Of a stretch of DNA of 64,000 nt, positions 7,745 to 15,041 are shown piece by piece. The notes below the pieces were generated by a model. That model did not search any database. It worked only from the letters and a program-made list of their open reading frames with translations, and was not told the origin of the DNA. The first letter of the stretch is position 1; each line of letters begins with the position of its first letter. Where the stretch lies: the NCBI GenBank assembly GCA_016901755.1, contig JACJKV010000011.1:1-64000 (forward strand), written 5' to 3'. The position numbers and the translations under genes are program-made. This stretch comes from Thomasclavelia spiroformis (lineage in GTDB: Bacteria > Bacillota_I > Bacilli_A > Erysipelotrichales > Coprobacillaceae).

Positions 7745-9545
7745 CATCAACTGATAAAATAGCCATAAAAGCTTCTTGTGGTATTTCTACACTACCCACC
7801 GCTTTCATACGTTTTTTTCCTTCTTTTTGTTTTTCTAACAGTTTTTTCTTTCTGGTAATGTCACCACCATAACATTTAGCAAGTACATTTTTTCTTAGTG
7901 CCTTGATAGTTGTTCTAGCAATGATTTTTCCCTGTAATGAAGCCTGGACTGGAACCTCAAACATTTGTTTTGGAATAATTTCTTTTAATTTTTCACAGAT
8001 TACCTTACCACGGCTATAGGCAAAATCACGATGCACGATTGAAGATAAAGCATCGACAACTTCACCGTTTAGCAGGATATCCATTTTTTGAAGTTTATTG
8101 GCACGATAGCCAATCAGTTCATAGTCAAACGAGGCGTATCCTTTCGTACTTGATTTAAGTTTATCAAAGAAGTCATAAACTATTTCAGATAAAGGGATAT
8201 TGTAAACAATACTTTGTCTTGTATCATCGATATACTGAATATCTACATACTCTCCACGCTTTGCCTGACATAATTCCATAATGGTTCCAATATATTCACC
8301 AGGTGTCATGATAGAGGCTTTAACAAAAGGTTCTTCAACTCTTTCAATAACTTGAGGAGAAGGCATATTAGCAGGATTATCGACTTCAACCATAGTTTTA
8401 TCAGTTAAATATACATGGTAAATAACTGATGGAGCTGTGGCAATCAGATCAAGATCAAATTCACGTTCCAGACGTTCCTGAATGACATCCATATGCAAAA
8501 GACCTAAAAATCCACAACGGAATCCAAAACCTAAAGCCTGAGAAGTTTCGGGTTCAAATACCAGTGAAGAATCACTTAACTGAATTTTATCAAGAGCTTC
8601 TCTTAAATTTTTATATTTAGCATTATCAACGGGATATAGACCACAGTAAACCATTGGATTAAGCTTGCGATATCCAGGAAGCTGTACATCTGTTGGATTT
8701 TCCAGAGTTGTAATGGTATCACCTACATGGACGTCTTTAATAGATTTTATAGCAGCTGAAATCCATCCAACTTCACCGCAAACCAGTTCATCTTTCTTTA
8801 CTTCATTAGGGGTTTTAACTCCTACTTCAGTGACTTCATAAGTTGCATTTGTAGCCAAAAATTTGATTGTATCACCGACACGAATTTTTCCTTCTTTGAT
8901 ACGAACAAAGACCACGACTCCACGATAGCTGTCATAATACGAATCAAAAATCAAAGCCTGAGTAGGATGCTCAACGCTTCCTGATGGTGCTGGAATTTCT
9001 TTAACGATCATCTCAAGAACCTGATCTACATTTAGTCCGCTTTTTGCAGAAATTAATGGTGCATGATCTGCGGGGAGACCAATAACATCTTCTATTTCAG
9101 CAATTACACGTTCAGGCTGTGCACTTGGCAAATCAACTTTATTGATTACCGGAAGTATTTCCAGATCATTATCAATAGCCAGGTAAACATTAGCTAAGGT
9201 TTGAGCTTCAACGCCCTGTGCAGCGTCTACAACCAGTACAGCACCTTCACAGGCGGCTAAAGAACGAGAGACTTCATATGTAAAGTCAACATGGCCTGGG
9301 GTATCTATCAGATGCAATGTATATTCCTGCCCATCTTTGGCAGTATATTTTAATTGGACAGTATTTAACTTGATTGTAATGCCTCTTTCTCTTTCTAGTT
9401 CCATACTATCCAGTAATTGAGCTTTCATTTCTCGATCACTGACAGCGCCTGTCAGTTCCAGGATCCTGTCAGCAAGGGTACTTTTTCCATGATCAATATG
9501 GGCGATGATGGAAAAATTTCTAATTTTATCTTGTTCAATACTCAT
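7737..9545 (-). CDS. lepA: Elongation factor 4 (LepA), ribosomal GTPase
   Basis: LepA/EF4 is a translational GTPase of the EF-G class that acts on the ribosome, proposed in back-translocation or initiation/assembly. The 602-residue length is standard. Motifs are AHIDHGKST (G1, about 14-22), the G2 [13 protein letters not shown] (G3), and NKVDLP (G4). The C-terminus contains the LepA-specific domain with its basic [16 protein letters not shown] stretch. It has its own promoter and terminator, so it is a single-gene unit. The call is firm. Confidence 0.97.
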   Translation of the reverse strand: MSIEQDKIRNFSIIAHIDHGKSTLADRILELTGAVSDREMKAQLLDSMELERERGITIKLNTVQLKYTAKDGQEYTLHLIDTPGHVDFTYEVSRSLAACEGAVLVVDAAQGVEAQTLANVYLAIDNDLEILPVINKVDLPSAQPERVIAEIEDVIGLPADHAPLISAKSGLNVDQVLEMIVKEIPAPSGSVEHPTQALIFDSYYDSYRGVVVFVRIKEGKIRVGDTIKFLATNATYEVTEVGVKTPNEVKKDELVCGEVGWISAAIKSIKDVHVGDTITTLENPTDVQLPGYRKLNPMVYCGLYPVDNAKYKNLREALDKIQLSDSSLVFEPETSQALGFGFRCGFLGLLHMDVIQERLEREFDLDLIATAPSVIYHVYLTDKTMVEVDNPANMPSPQVIERVEEPFVKASIMTPGEYIGTIMELCQAKRGEYVDIQYIDDTRQSIVYNIPLSEIVYDFFDKLKSSTKGYASFDYELIGYRANKLQKMDILLNGEVVDALSSIVHRDFAYSRGKVICEKLKEIIPKQMFEVPVQASLQGKIIARTTIKALRKNVLAKCYGGDITRKKKLLEKQKEGKKRMKAVGSVEIPQEAFMAILSVDEE

Positions 9546-9572
9546 TTTTTATATCACCGACTTTCCCTATCA

Positions 9573-9601
9573 ATTTTAGCAAAAAACACCATTAATGACA
9601 A
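9573..9601 (-). promoter_or_regulatory. Promoter of lepA
   Basis: TTGTCA (9596-9601) and TAAAAT (9573-9578) are 17 bases apart on the minus strand, each one mismatch from consensus. The lepA ATG is about 28 bases after the -10. Confidence 0.75.
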
Positions 9602-9602
9602 A

Positions 9603-9893
9603 TTATTTATGAAAATGTTTATCTAAAATTTCAATAATCTCTGCCATGACGACATATGTATCATCACGATCTTTGACCAGTCTACCTCTAATGGCAATTA
9701 ATGAATTATAAAAACATTCATGATCAAGCATTTCTTCCAGGCCTTTCCATAATACGATAGAAAAACACTCATATTCAGCTTGACCGATTTCTTTTGAAAA
9801 AGGTTTTTTTACTGCTATATCAATATATCCTTTTCCCTCTATTCGATATACAGTTTTTATTATTCTGCCAACTAAAGCTACGGAATTTAACAT
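9603..9893 (-). CDS. Small single-stranded-DNA-binding-protein-like OB-fold protein
   Basis: The 96-residue protein opens with MLNSVALVGRIIK, the typical SSB N-terminal strand, and continues as one OB fold (IDIAVKKPF, FSIVLWKGL, IRGRLVK). It lacks the long disordered C-terminal tail with the acidic tip that recruits partners in housekeeping SSB (about 160-180 residues). The start at 9893 follows GAGGTG; the frame is open for 17 more codons upstream without support. It lies alone between lepA and acpS. It may be an accessory or competence-type SSB (SsbB/YwpH class); this is an inference from size only. Confidence 0.8.
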   Translation of the reverse strand: MLNSVALVGRIIKTVYRIEGKGYIDIAVKKPFSKEIGQAEYECFSIVLWKGLEEMLDHECFYNSLIAIRGRLVKDRDDTYVVMAEIIEILDKHFHK

Positions 9894-9973
9894 GATTATC
9901 ACCTCACAATTATGATAAAGAAAATAATCATAAAATGATCTCAAATCGGCATGAAAACTGTTTTTTTAAGCAT

Positions 9974-9999
9974 AAAAATAGCAGAATACTATTCTGCTA
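9974..9999 (-). terminator. Terminator of the acpS unit
   Basis: A 9-bp stem TAGCAGAAT / ATTCTGCTA with a 3-base loop overlaps the acpS stop and is followed by five Us on the minus strand. Confidence 0.85.
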
Positions 10000-10303
10000 C
10001 TATAAATGCAATGACATAATCTTTTTCATGAGAGATAGATACATGACAAGATCTGTTAAGAATATATGGTTTGCCCTCAGCATCATTTAAACAGCATATA
10101 TCCTGATAAGGAATAATACCGCAGGCTTTAAAATAAGCTTCTTTGACTGCAAAACGGCCTCCAACGAATTCTTTTTTGGCCTGTTGTGATTTTTTTTGCT
10201 GATAAAGCATGTACTCTTTTTCATGTAATATTTTTTTCGCTAATTTGTCCGGATCATTTATGCGATTCATATTACAGATATCAACACCAATACCTTTGAT
10301 CAT
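9989..10303 (-). CDS. acpS: Holo-[acyl-carrier-protein] synthase
   Basis: AcpS transfers 4'-phosphopantetheine from CoA to acyl carrier protein. The 104 residues include the metal-binding GVDICNMNRI (Asp about residue 7) and GRFAVKEAYFKA (about 49-60) with the conserved Glu and Lys. The length is slightly short but within the family range. Two adjacent ATGs occur (10306 and 10303); AAGGA is better spaced for the second. It directly follows the charged-protein gene with no gap. In many Firmicutes acpS is next to alr, which is not the case here. Confidence 0.94.
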   Translation of the reverse strand: MIKGIGVDICNMNRINDPDKLAKKILHEKEYMLYQQKKSQQAKKEFVGGRFAVKEAYFKACGIIPYQDICCLNDAEGKPYILNRSCHVSISHEKDYVIAFIVAE

Positions 10304-10306
10304 CAT

Positions 10307-10999
10307 TTAATCCTTAAATTTTTTTTCGTATAGACTCATTAATTCATCTAATGACATATTATCATCGATTTCATCAATGAGAGAACCCTGCTTTTCTGTA
10401 GAATTTGTTCCAAAATCAAGTTTAAATTCACCAGTTCTTTCTTCAATGATCTTGAGCTGATCCTGTTCTTCCTCTACGATTTTAGCAATGTTTCTTAAAT
10501 TATCTTCTACAGTCAAAACTTCTTCTGGTTTTTCATCATGAGTTTCTTCAGCCGGCTCACCTGCTGAAGTTAAAACAGCATCATTGCTGACTTCATCTTC
10601 ATCTTCTTTTTCCTGATCAAAGTTCCCATAAAATGGACTAATGACCTGGATGAGAGAATAATCGCGTTTTTTTGCTTTTTTTACACTTTTTTTCTTCGTG
10701 GACTGAGCTGTCTTTTGATCTTTTTTTTCTTCTGAAAGTCCAAACATTGGCGAAATGACTTCCATCATCTCATAAGCTTTTTTTTCAGTTTCGATTTCTA
10801 CAGGTTTAGGTTTTGATTCGGATTTTTCAGTTTTAGATTTAACTGTTTCTTTTTTTGGTTTAGATTCCTGCTTTTTTTCTTCAAATTCTTCATCATAAAT
10901 CAAAGGTTTTGAAAATTTTTCATTTCGTCTTTTTTCTACGATTGGGTCTACTGTTTCGAAGATATCTTCATCATCTTTTTTAAAAAAACTTTTAAACAT
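10307..10999 (-). CDS. Highly charged protein with duplicated ISP motif, unknown function
   Basis: I do not recognise this 230-residue protein. It is mostly lysine- and glutamate-rich and probably disordered, with no membrane segment or signal peptide. Two short hydrophobic islands share the pattern Y-x-[ML]-[MI]-x-V-I-S-P-x-[FY]-G: residues 76-87 and 114-125. A related DIFETVDPIV stretch lies at 12-21. The C-terminal 25 residues (LIDEIDDNMSLDELMSLYEKKF region) look like an amphipathic helix. Such islands in a charged linker suggest peptide motifs that dock on a partner, possibly in the division or envelope machinery; this is inference. It sits between the thioredoxin-like gene and acpS. Its start has AGGGGGA, and TATAAT is in the upstream gap. 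Confidence 0.75.
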   Translation of the reverse strand: MFKSFFKKDDEDIFETVDPIVEKRRNEKFSKPLIYDEEFEEKKQESKPKKETVKSKTEKSESKPKPVEIETEKKAYEMMEVISPMFGLSEEKKDQKTAQSTKKKSVKKAKKRDYSLIQVISPFYGNFDQEKEDEDEVSNDAVLTSAGEPAEETHDEKPEEVLTVEDNLRNIAKIVEEEQDQLKIIEERTGEFKLDFGTNSTEKQGSLIDEIDDNMSLDELMSLYEKKFKD

Positions 11000-11023
11000 A
11001 ACTATCCCCCTTGCTTTTATGCA

Positions 11024-11341
11024 TTATAATGAGTTAATAAATTGCTCAATTTCTTCTTTTGTTTTTCTTAATTTACTTACGAATCTTCCTGTTTCTTTTC
11101 CATTTTCGAACGCTACAAAAGATGGAATTCCCATGATATCAAGTTCTTTACATAAATCGATCATTTCATCACGGTCAATGACATAAAACTTATATTGTGT
11201 ATATTTATCAACGATTTCACCAATAAATGGTTTGATAAATATACAGTCAGGACACCATGTAGCTGTAAATAAAAAGATAGATTTTTCCTGAATTGCATTA
11301 TTATATTCTTCTAAATTATGTACTTCAATAAATTTATCCAT
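11024..11341 (-). CDS. Thioredoxin-family protein, CPDC active site
   Basis: The 105-residue protein has the thioredoxin fold with active site TWCPDC (about residues 28-33), the cis-proline segment MGIPSF, and a C-terminal helix. CPDC differs from the CGPC of housekeeping thioredoxin, so it may be a specialised thiol oxidoreductase of the YtpP type. No signal peptide is present, so it is cytoplasmic. The start at 11341 is fixed by GGAGG and overlaps trmB by 8 bases (ATGGATAA), implying coupling with trmB. Confidence 0.88.
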   Translation of the reverse strand: MDKFIEVHNLEEYNNAIQEKSIFLFTATWCPDCIFIKPFIGEIVDKYTQYKFYVIDRDEMIDLCKELDIMGIPSFVAFENGKETGRFVSKLRKTKEEIEQFINSL

Positions 11342-11990
11342 TTGTATTTCCTCCAAAATTTATGATCATTTTATAAATAGGACCATTAACTGAAAATTTT
11401 CTTTCATATTCGGTCATGACGTTTGTTTCCATTTCTGGTGAATGATGCAGGTCCAGACTTACATATTCCAGATTCATTCCATACTGAGTTACTGACAGCA
11501 AAGAATATTCAAATAAACCTCGATTGTCAGTTTTAAATTCAATTTGACCATCTATTGCTAAAATATTTTTATAGACATCTAAAAAAGCACTTGAAGTTAA
11601 TCTTCTTTTAGCATGTTTCTTTTTTGGCCATGGATCACTGAAATTCAAGAAAATATGATCAACTTCATGCTGTTGAAAAACTTCATTTAATTGTATAGCA
11701 TCATAGTGCATCAGTTTCAGATTATCAAGTTTTACTTTTTTTGTCATTTTATTGATGGCAGCCGCCAAAACACTAGGAAATTTTTCAATTCCAATAAAAT
11801 TGATTTGGGGATTTCTTAAAGCCATTTCATAAATAAAATCACCTTTTCCCATTCCAATTTCAATATATATTGGCTGTTTTTTTATAAACAGGTCATGAAA
11901 ATGACCTTTATGTTGAACAGGATCTAAAATTACCAGATCACTGTTTTCTGCCATAATGTCATATGCTTTGGGATTATTTCTTAATCTCAC
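11334..11990 (-). CDS. trmB: tRNA (guanine-N7-)-methyltransferase
   Basis: TrmB methylates G46 of tRNAs to m7G using SAM. The 218-residue protein has the SAM-binding motif IEIGMGKGDF (about 45-54), the NFSDPWPKKKHAKRRL signature (about 115-130) and the FKTDN motif (about 152-156). The start codon is GTG at 11990, supported by GGAGG upstream. It leads a small unit with the thioredoxin-like gene. Confidence 0.95.
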   Translation of the reverse strand: MRLRNNPKAYDIMAENSDLVILDPVQHKGHFHDLFIKKQPIYIEIGMGKGDFIYEMALRNPQINFIGIEKFPSVLAAAINKMTKKVKLDNLKLMHYDAIQLNEVFQQHEVDHIFLNFSDPWPKKKHAKRRLTSSAFLDVYKNILAIDGQIEFKTDNRGLFEYSLLSVTQYGMNLEYVSLDLHHSPEMETNVMTEYERKFSVNGPIYKMIINFGGNTNG

Positions 11991-12020
11991 AAAAAAACCT
12001 CCTCATATAAAGCTATTCTA

Positions 12021-12737
12021 TCATAAATCTTTCTTTAAGTCGAATAATTCATCATCAGTTAACTCACGATATTGTCCTGGCTGCAGATTTTTATCTAAGA
12101 CTAAAGATTTTATTTCAAGCCTTTTCAAATATATGACCTTTTTACCTGTAGCCTGAACCATTTTCTTGATCTGATGAAATTTCCCTTCAAAAATTTCAAT
12201 ATAGACTTCGCTTTGATTTTCAGTAACAGTGATAATATCAAGGTTAGCGGGAAAGCATCTGTAGCCATCGATCAATATTCCTTCTTTAAATTTTATAATA
12301 TCATCGCTAGTCATCACGCCATCGATAAGTGCATAATATATCTTGCTGTGATGTCTTTTTGGTGAAAGCAGTTTATGTGAAAAATCACCATCATTAGTGA
12401 TAATCAGTAAACCTTCAGTATCTTTATCCAGACGGCCAGCAGGAAACAAATCATATTGTGAATATCCTTTGATGAGATCGATTACAGTTGGATGTAAATT
12501 GTCTTTGGTTGCTGAAACATAACCTGCAGGTTTATTTAGCATTATGTAGACGAACTCTTTATAGCTGATGATCTGACCATCAGCGACAACAGTATCCTGG
12601 TCACTGTCAATCTTGTAATCATCTTTTCTGATAATTTCATTATTAATACTGATATGACCTTTATGTATTAGATTTTTTACTTCTTTTCGTGTTCCTAACC
12701 CATAATGAGCCAGAAATTTATCAAGACGCATTTTCAT
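12021..12737 (-). CDS. rsuA: 16S rRNA pseudouridine synthase (RsuA type)
   Basis: The protein (238 residues from the ATG at 12737) has an N-terminal S4 RNA-binding domain (MRLDKFLAHYGLGTRKEV) and an RsuA/RluB/E/F catalytic domain. The catalytic Asp is in AGRLDKDTEGLLIIT. Enzymes of this class make pseudouridine in small-subunit rRNA (position 516 in E. coli); a related large-subunit role is possible. Its start overlaps the lipoprotein gene by 17 bases. The open frame extends to a TTG at 12758, but the ATG after GAAAGG is more likely. Confidence 0.88.
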   Translation of the reverse strand: MKMRLDKFLAHYGLGTRKEVKNLIHKGHISINNEIIRKDDYKIDSDQDTVVADGQIISYKEFVYIMLNKPAGYVSATKDNLHPTVIDLIKGYSQYDLFPAGRLDKDTEGLLIITNDGDFSHKLLSPKRHHSKIYYALIDGVMTSDDIIKFKEGILIDGYRCFPANLDIITVTENQSEVYIEIFEGKFHQIKKMVQATGKKVIYLKRLEIKSLVLDKNLQPGQYRELTDDELFDLKKDL

Positions 12738-13212
12738 GTAAAATGATATACCTTTCAATTGTTTTATTCTGTTTTTCGTAAGTGAGGTATACTTTAACAG
12801 TAATCTCTTTTAAAGAGGTGATTCCAGAAAGATTGATTCCTTTATAGATACCCTGTTCTTTATCTATGACATTAGGTTTTAGGGTAAAAGATTCATTTTC
12901 CAGTAGTCCTATACTTGGAGAATTATAATGATCTTCATTTTCTACATAAGCAATCGCTTTAATATTTTTCATCGTTGTTTGTGGCTGATCTATGATGATA
13001 TCATAACGAATATGATCATTGTTTGTCCGGTTAAGTATCAGTCTAACTGAACATTCAGAAATTTCACTATCAAATTGCTGATGGTTCTTTACTTTTTTAT
13101 TATATGTCTGATATTGCTGGTAAAGCTGTTCATCAATTGTTTCTTCTGATTTTCTGCTTTGACAGCCAGTAATCATCACTAAGATAATTAAAAATATTAA
13201 AATTTTTTTCAT
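12721..13212 (-). CDS. Predicted lipoprotein, unknown function
   Basis: The 163-residue protein begins with a lipoprotein signal: MKK, a hydrophobic core, and the lipobox MITGC with the lipidated Cys at 17. The mature part is small, mostly beta-strand by appearance, with no motif I recognise. It should be anchored to the outer face of the membrane. It has a GGTGAT ribosome site and an extended -10 upstream, and it overlaps the pseudouridine synthase gene, so the two are probably cotranscribed. Confidence 0.8.
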   Translation of the reverse strand: MKKILIFLIILVMITGCQSRKSEETIDEQLYQQYQTYNKKVKNHQQFDSEISECSVRLILNRTNNDHIRYDIIIDQPQTTMKNIKAIAYVENEDHYNSPSIGLLENESFTLKPNVIDKEQGIYKGINLSGITSLKEITVKVYLTYEKQNKTIERYIILHENAS

Positions 13213-13227
13213 AACATCACCGCCCCT

Positions 13228-13236
13228 ATTATAACA
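13228..13236 (-). promoter_or_regulatory. Extended -10 promoter element for the lipoprotein gene
   Basis: The minus strand reads TGTTATAAT (13228-13236), an extended -10, 16 bases before the lipoprotein ATG. The -35 region is only a T-run and lies in the terminator of the DUF1540 gene. Confidence 0.55.
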
Positions 13237-13247
13237 AATATAGTTTG

Positions 13248-13278
13248 TAAAAAAAATAGGAAACGACGTTCCTATTTT
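13248..13278 (-). terminator. Terminator of the DUF1540 gene
   Basis: The 10-bp stem AAAATAGGAA / TTCCTATTTT (13253-13278) with a 6-base loop includes the stop codon and is followed by a U-run on the minus strand. Confidence 0.85.
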
Positions 13279-13421
13279 AATTTAAATGTTTCACATTCAG
13301 TTTCTTTTTCTGATTTGACATTTGAACAGTTACATTTTGTTACAGTGATTGTATTTGCATTGCAGTTATGACTGTCATTATACAAACATGAAGAGACATT
13401 ACATTTTACATCTTTTGCCAT
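13272..13421 (-). CDS. Small cysteine-rich DUF1540-like protein
   Basis: This 49-residue gene has a strong GGGAGGTGATC site. The protein reads VKCNVSSCLYNDSHNC, then a second Cys cluster (KCNC) and a final ECETFKLK. The spacing C-x4-C-x7-C, an ANTITV segment and the terminal C-x-T-F match the pattern of DUF1540 proteins, small presumed metal-binding proteins common in spore-forming Firmicutes. Six cysteines in 49 residues suggest one metal site. It lies between cse60 and the lipoprotein gene. Function is unknown; expression during sporulation is a guess from the family distribution and the neighbour. Confidence 0.82.
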   Translation of the reverse strand: MAKDVKCNVSSCLYNDSHNCNANTITVTKCNCSNVKSEKETECETFKLK

Positions 13422-13486
13422 ATGATCACCTCCCAATCATATTGTAAACATAATTGCCCCATGCTATACATAAAAAGGACAAATAA

Positions 13487-13657
13487 TTATTTGTCCTCAT
13501 AAATGATCATACAGCTAAAGCTGTATTCCAGTTCTGATGAAAAACACATTGCAACCTGATATTTCATATCTATGATGCGATAATTTTTTGATAAAAAATC
13601 ATTAACATCATCTTCCAGATCCAGTTCATGTGTGCATTCGATAATTTTTACTTTCAT
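13487..13657 (-). CDS. cse60: Cse60-family sporulation protein
   Basis: The 56-residue protein (MKVKIIECTHELDLEDDVNDF, then IIDMKYQVA and a final CMIIYEDK) matches the layout of Bacillus Cse60, a small sigma-E-controlled sporulation protein of similar length. The family function is not known. There is no Shine-Dalgarno; the start codon directly abuts a 22-bp perfect palindrome. The upstream frame is closed by TGA within the palindrome, so the ATG at 13657 is the only sensible start. It lies 38 bases after the aldose-epimerase-like gene. Confidence 0.8.
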   Translation of the reverse strand: MKVKIIECTHELDLEDDVNDFLSKNYRIIDMKYQVAMCFSSELEYSFSCMIIYEDK

Positions 13658-13679
13658 AACCGTATGATATCATACGGTT
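13658..13679. repeat. 22-bp perfect palindrome abutting the cse60 start codon
   Basis: The sequence AACCGTATGA..TCATACGGTT is its own reverse complement across all 22 bases. As DNA it is an operator-like site; as RNA it would form a 9-bp stem with a 4-base loop ending right at the AUG. There is no T-run after it in either direction, so it is not a terminator. It contains CATACGGT, which resembles a sigma-E/K type -10. Confidence 0.85.
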
Positions 13680-13695
13680 CATGCAAAAAATGTAA

Positions 13696-14574
13696 TTACT
13701 GGTTGATTTCAATTGCAAAATCACAATCAAAATGCTGATCAGGCTGTAACTGTACACAGCTTTGTTTATCTTTAAAATCACCTTCAAAATCAACATAATC
13801 AGCATGACCAACCCAAGGTTCTATAGCTATTAGCCCACCTACGTGTTTTGCTGCCCAGATACCTACATGATCAAAACCATTCATATAGAATACTAATGAT
13901 TTGTTATGATTTAAAGATTTCAGTGAGATACTTTTTGATACAAAATCCTGTAATACAATAGCATCACGGCTAAAAAGATCCTGTCGTACAAAGAAACGTC
14001 TTTCATTTTCAAAGAATGGTTCTACATTTCTTGACATTCCTCTTTTTGCAACATCTATGATTTTACGTCCCTTATTTTCATTATCTGAAAATTCAATGTA
14101 GTAATCATTGCTTGATTCGTTATCCAATAATGGACAGGCAAAAGCAGGATGTCCACCAACCTGGAAATATATTTCTTTAGAATCTGTATTTTTAATTGAA
14201 ATCTCACAATGCAGCTTATTTGCTTCTAAGGTATAAGTTACATTTAAAGCAAATAAATAAGGATACTGTTTTTTGATTTCATCATTAGATTCCAAAGTAA
14301 ATGTAACCTGAGTTTCGCTTTTCTGATCTGTTTTAAATTCAGTATGTCTGGCAAAACCATGTTGTGTCATATGATAAGTTTTTCCATCAATTGTGTACTG
14401 ATCATTTCTGACAGCACCAACGATTGGAAATAAAATTGGTGCACTGTTTGCCCATTGAATTGGGTCTCTTCTCCACATATAGTTTAACCCATCCTGCATT
14501 CCGGTTATAGATATGATTTCTGCACCTTTAGGATGTAATTCTACTTTTAAAAATTCATTTTTCAGTTCTACCAT
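13696..14574 (-). CDS. Aldose 1-epimerase family protein (LacX-like)
   Basis: The 292-residue protein belongs to the galactose mutarotase superfamily. It has HGFARHTEF (about 72-80), GGHPAFACP (about 142-150) and a C-terminal WVGHADY motif, as in LacX and hexose-6-phosphate mutarotase-like enzymes. The family interconverts sugar anomers; the exact sugar is not predictable. No sugar operon surrounds it. Its promoter lies inside the terminator of the upstream rbfA operon. It reads toward cse60 with no terminator between. Confidence 0.88.
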   Translation of the reverse strand: MVELKNEFLKVELHPKGAEIISITGMQDGLNYMWRRDPIQWANSAPILFPIVGAVRNDQYTIDGKTYHMTQHGFARHTEFKTDQKSETQVTFTLESNDEIKKQYPYLFALNVTYTLEANKLHCEISIKNTDSKEIYFQVGGHPAFACPLLDNESSNDYYIEFSDNENKGRKIIDVAKRGMSRNVEPFFENERRFFVRQDLFSRDAIVLQDFVSKSISLKSLNHNKSLVFYMNGFDHVGIWAAKHVGGLIAIEPWVGHADYVDFEGDFKDKQSCVQLQPDQHFDCDFAIEINQ

Positions 14575-14636
14575 TGTCCTTCTCCTTAAATAATATATTT
14601 TTATTATATCATAAAAACACTCAGGAAACGATATTC

Positions 14637-14665
14637 TGTATAATAGAAAATCTGCATTATGTCAA
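14637..14665 (-). promoter_or_regulatory. Promoter of the aldose-epimerase gene, inside the rbfA terminator
   Basis: A perfect TTGACA (14660-14665) and TATACA (14637-14642) are 17 bases apart on the minus strand. The -35 is in the loop of the rbfA terminator hairpin and the spacer covers its 3' arm. The ATG is about 60 bases downstream. Confidence 0.7.
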
Positions 14666-14680
14666 GTAATGCAGATTTTT
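14646..14680 (-). terminator. Terminator of the rimP-rbfA operon
   Basis: A 13-bp stem AAAATCTGCATTA / TAATGCAGATTTT (14647-14679) with a 7-base loop sits just after the rbfA stop. The tail on the minus strand is UUUUCUAUU. Confidence 0.85.
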
Positions 14681-14681
14681 A

Positions 14682-15026
14682 CTAATGATTTTCTTTATTG
14701 TGAAGTTCTTTAAGAATACTTTCAATTTTATTTCCATATTCTAAAGAAGTATCTAATACAAAATGTAATTCTGGACATTTTCTGATTTTAAGTTTTTTTG
14801 CCAGTAGATTTCTGATGTAGCCATTGGATCTTTGTAAGGCATCTAGCCCTTTTTTTGAACTTGAATTTAAAAATGTAACATATATTTTTGCAATAGATAA
14901 ATCATTTGTTGTTTCTACAGCAGTAATTGTACACATTCTTAAATCACGGTCTCTTACTTCATTTTGCAGGATCAAAGAGATTTCTCTTTGAATCTGTGTA
15001 TTGATTCTGTCTACTTTTATTGTCAT
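14682..15026 (-). CDS. rbfA: Ribosome-binding factor A
   Basis: RbfA is a KH-fold factor that matures the 30S subunit near helix 1 of 16S rRNA and aids cold adaptation. The 114-residue protein shows the family pattern VDRINTQIQREISLILQ at the start and RKCPELHFVLDTSLEYGNKIE near the C-terminus. The start at 15026 is chosen because AAGGA is 9 bases away; the ATG at 15035 touches it. It is the last gene of the rimP-nusA-rnpM-ylxQ-infB-rbfA operon, 15 bases after infB. Confidence 0.95.
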   Translation of the reverse strand: MTIKVDRINTQIQREISLILQNEVRDRDLRMCTITAVETTNDLSIAKIYVTFLNSSSKKGLDALQRSNGYIRNLLAKKLKIRKCPELHFVLDTSLEYGNKIESILKELHNKENH

Positions 15027-15041
15027 GAACGTCATTCCTTT

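Noticed and set aside
13272-13421. Small Cys-rich gene considered as a bacteriocin or toxin
   Set aside because: There is no leader peptide, no modification or export genes nearby, and the Cys spacing fits DUF1540.
13658-13679. Palindrome considered as the terminator of the aldose-epimerase gene
   Set aside because: The T-run lies before, not after, the hairpin on the transcribed strand, and the hairpin ends at the cse60 start codon.
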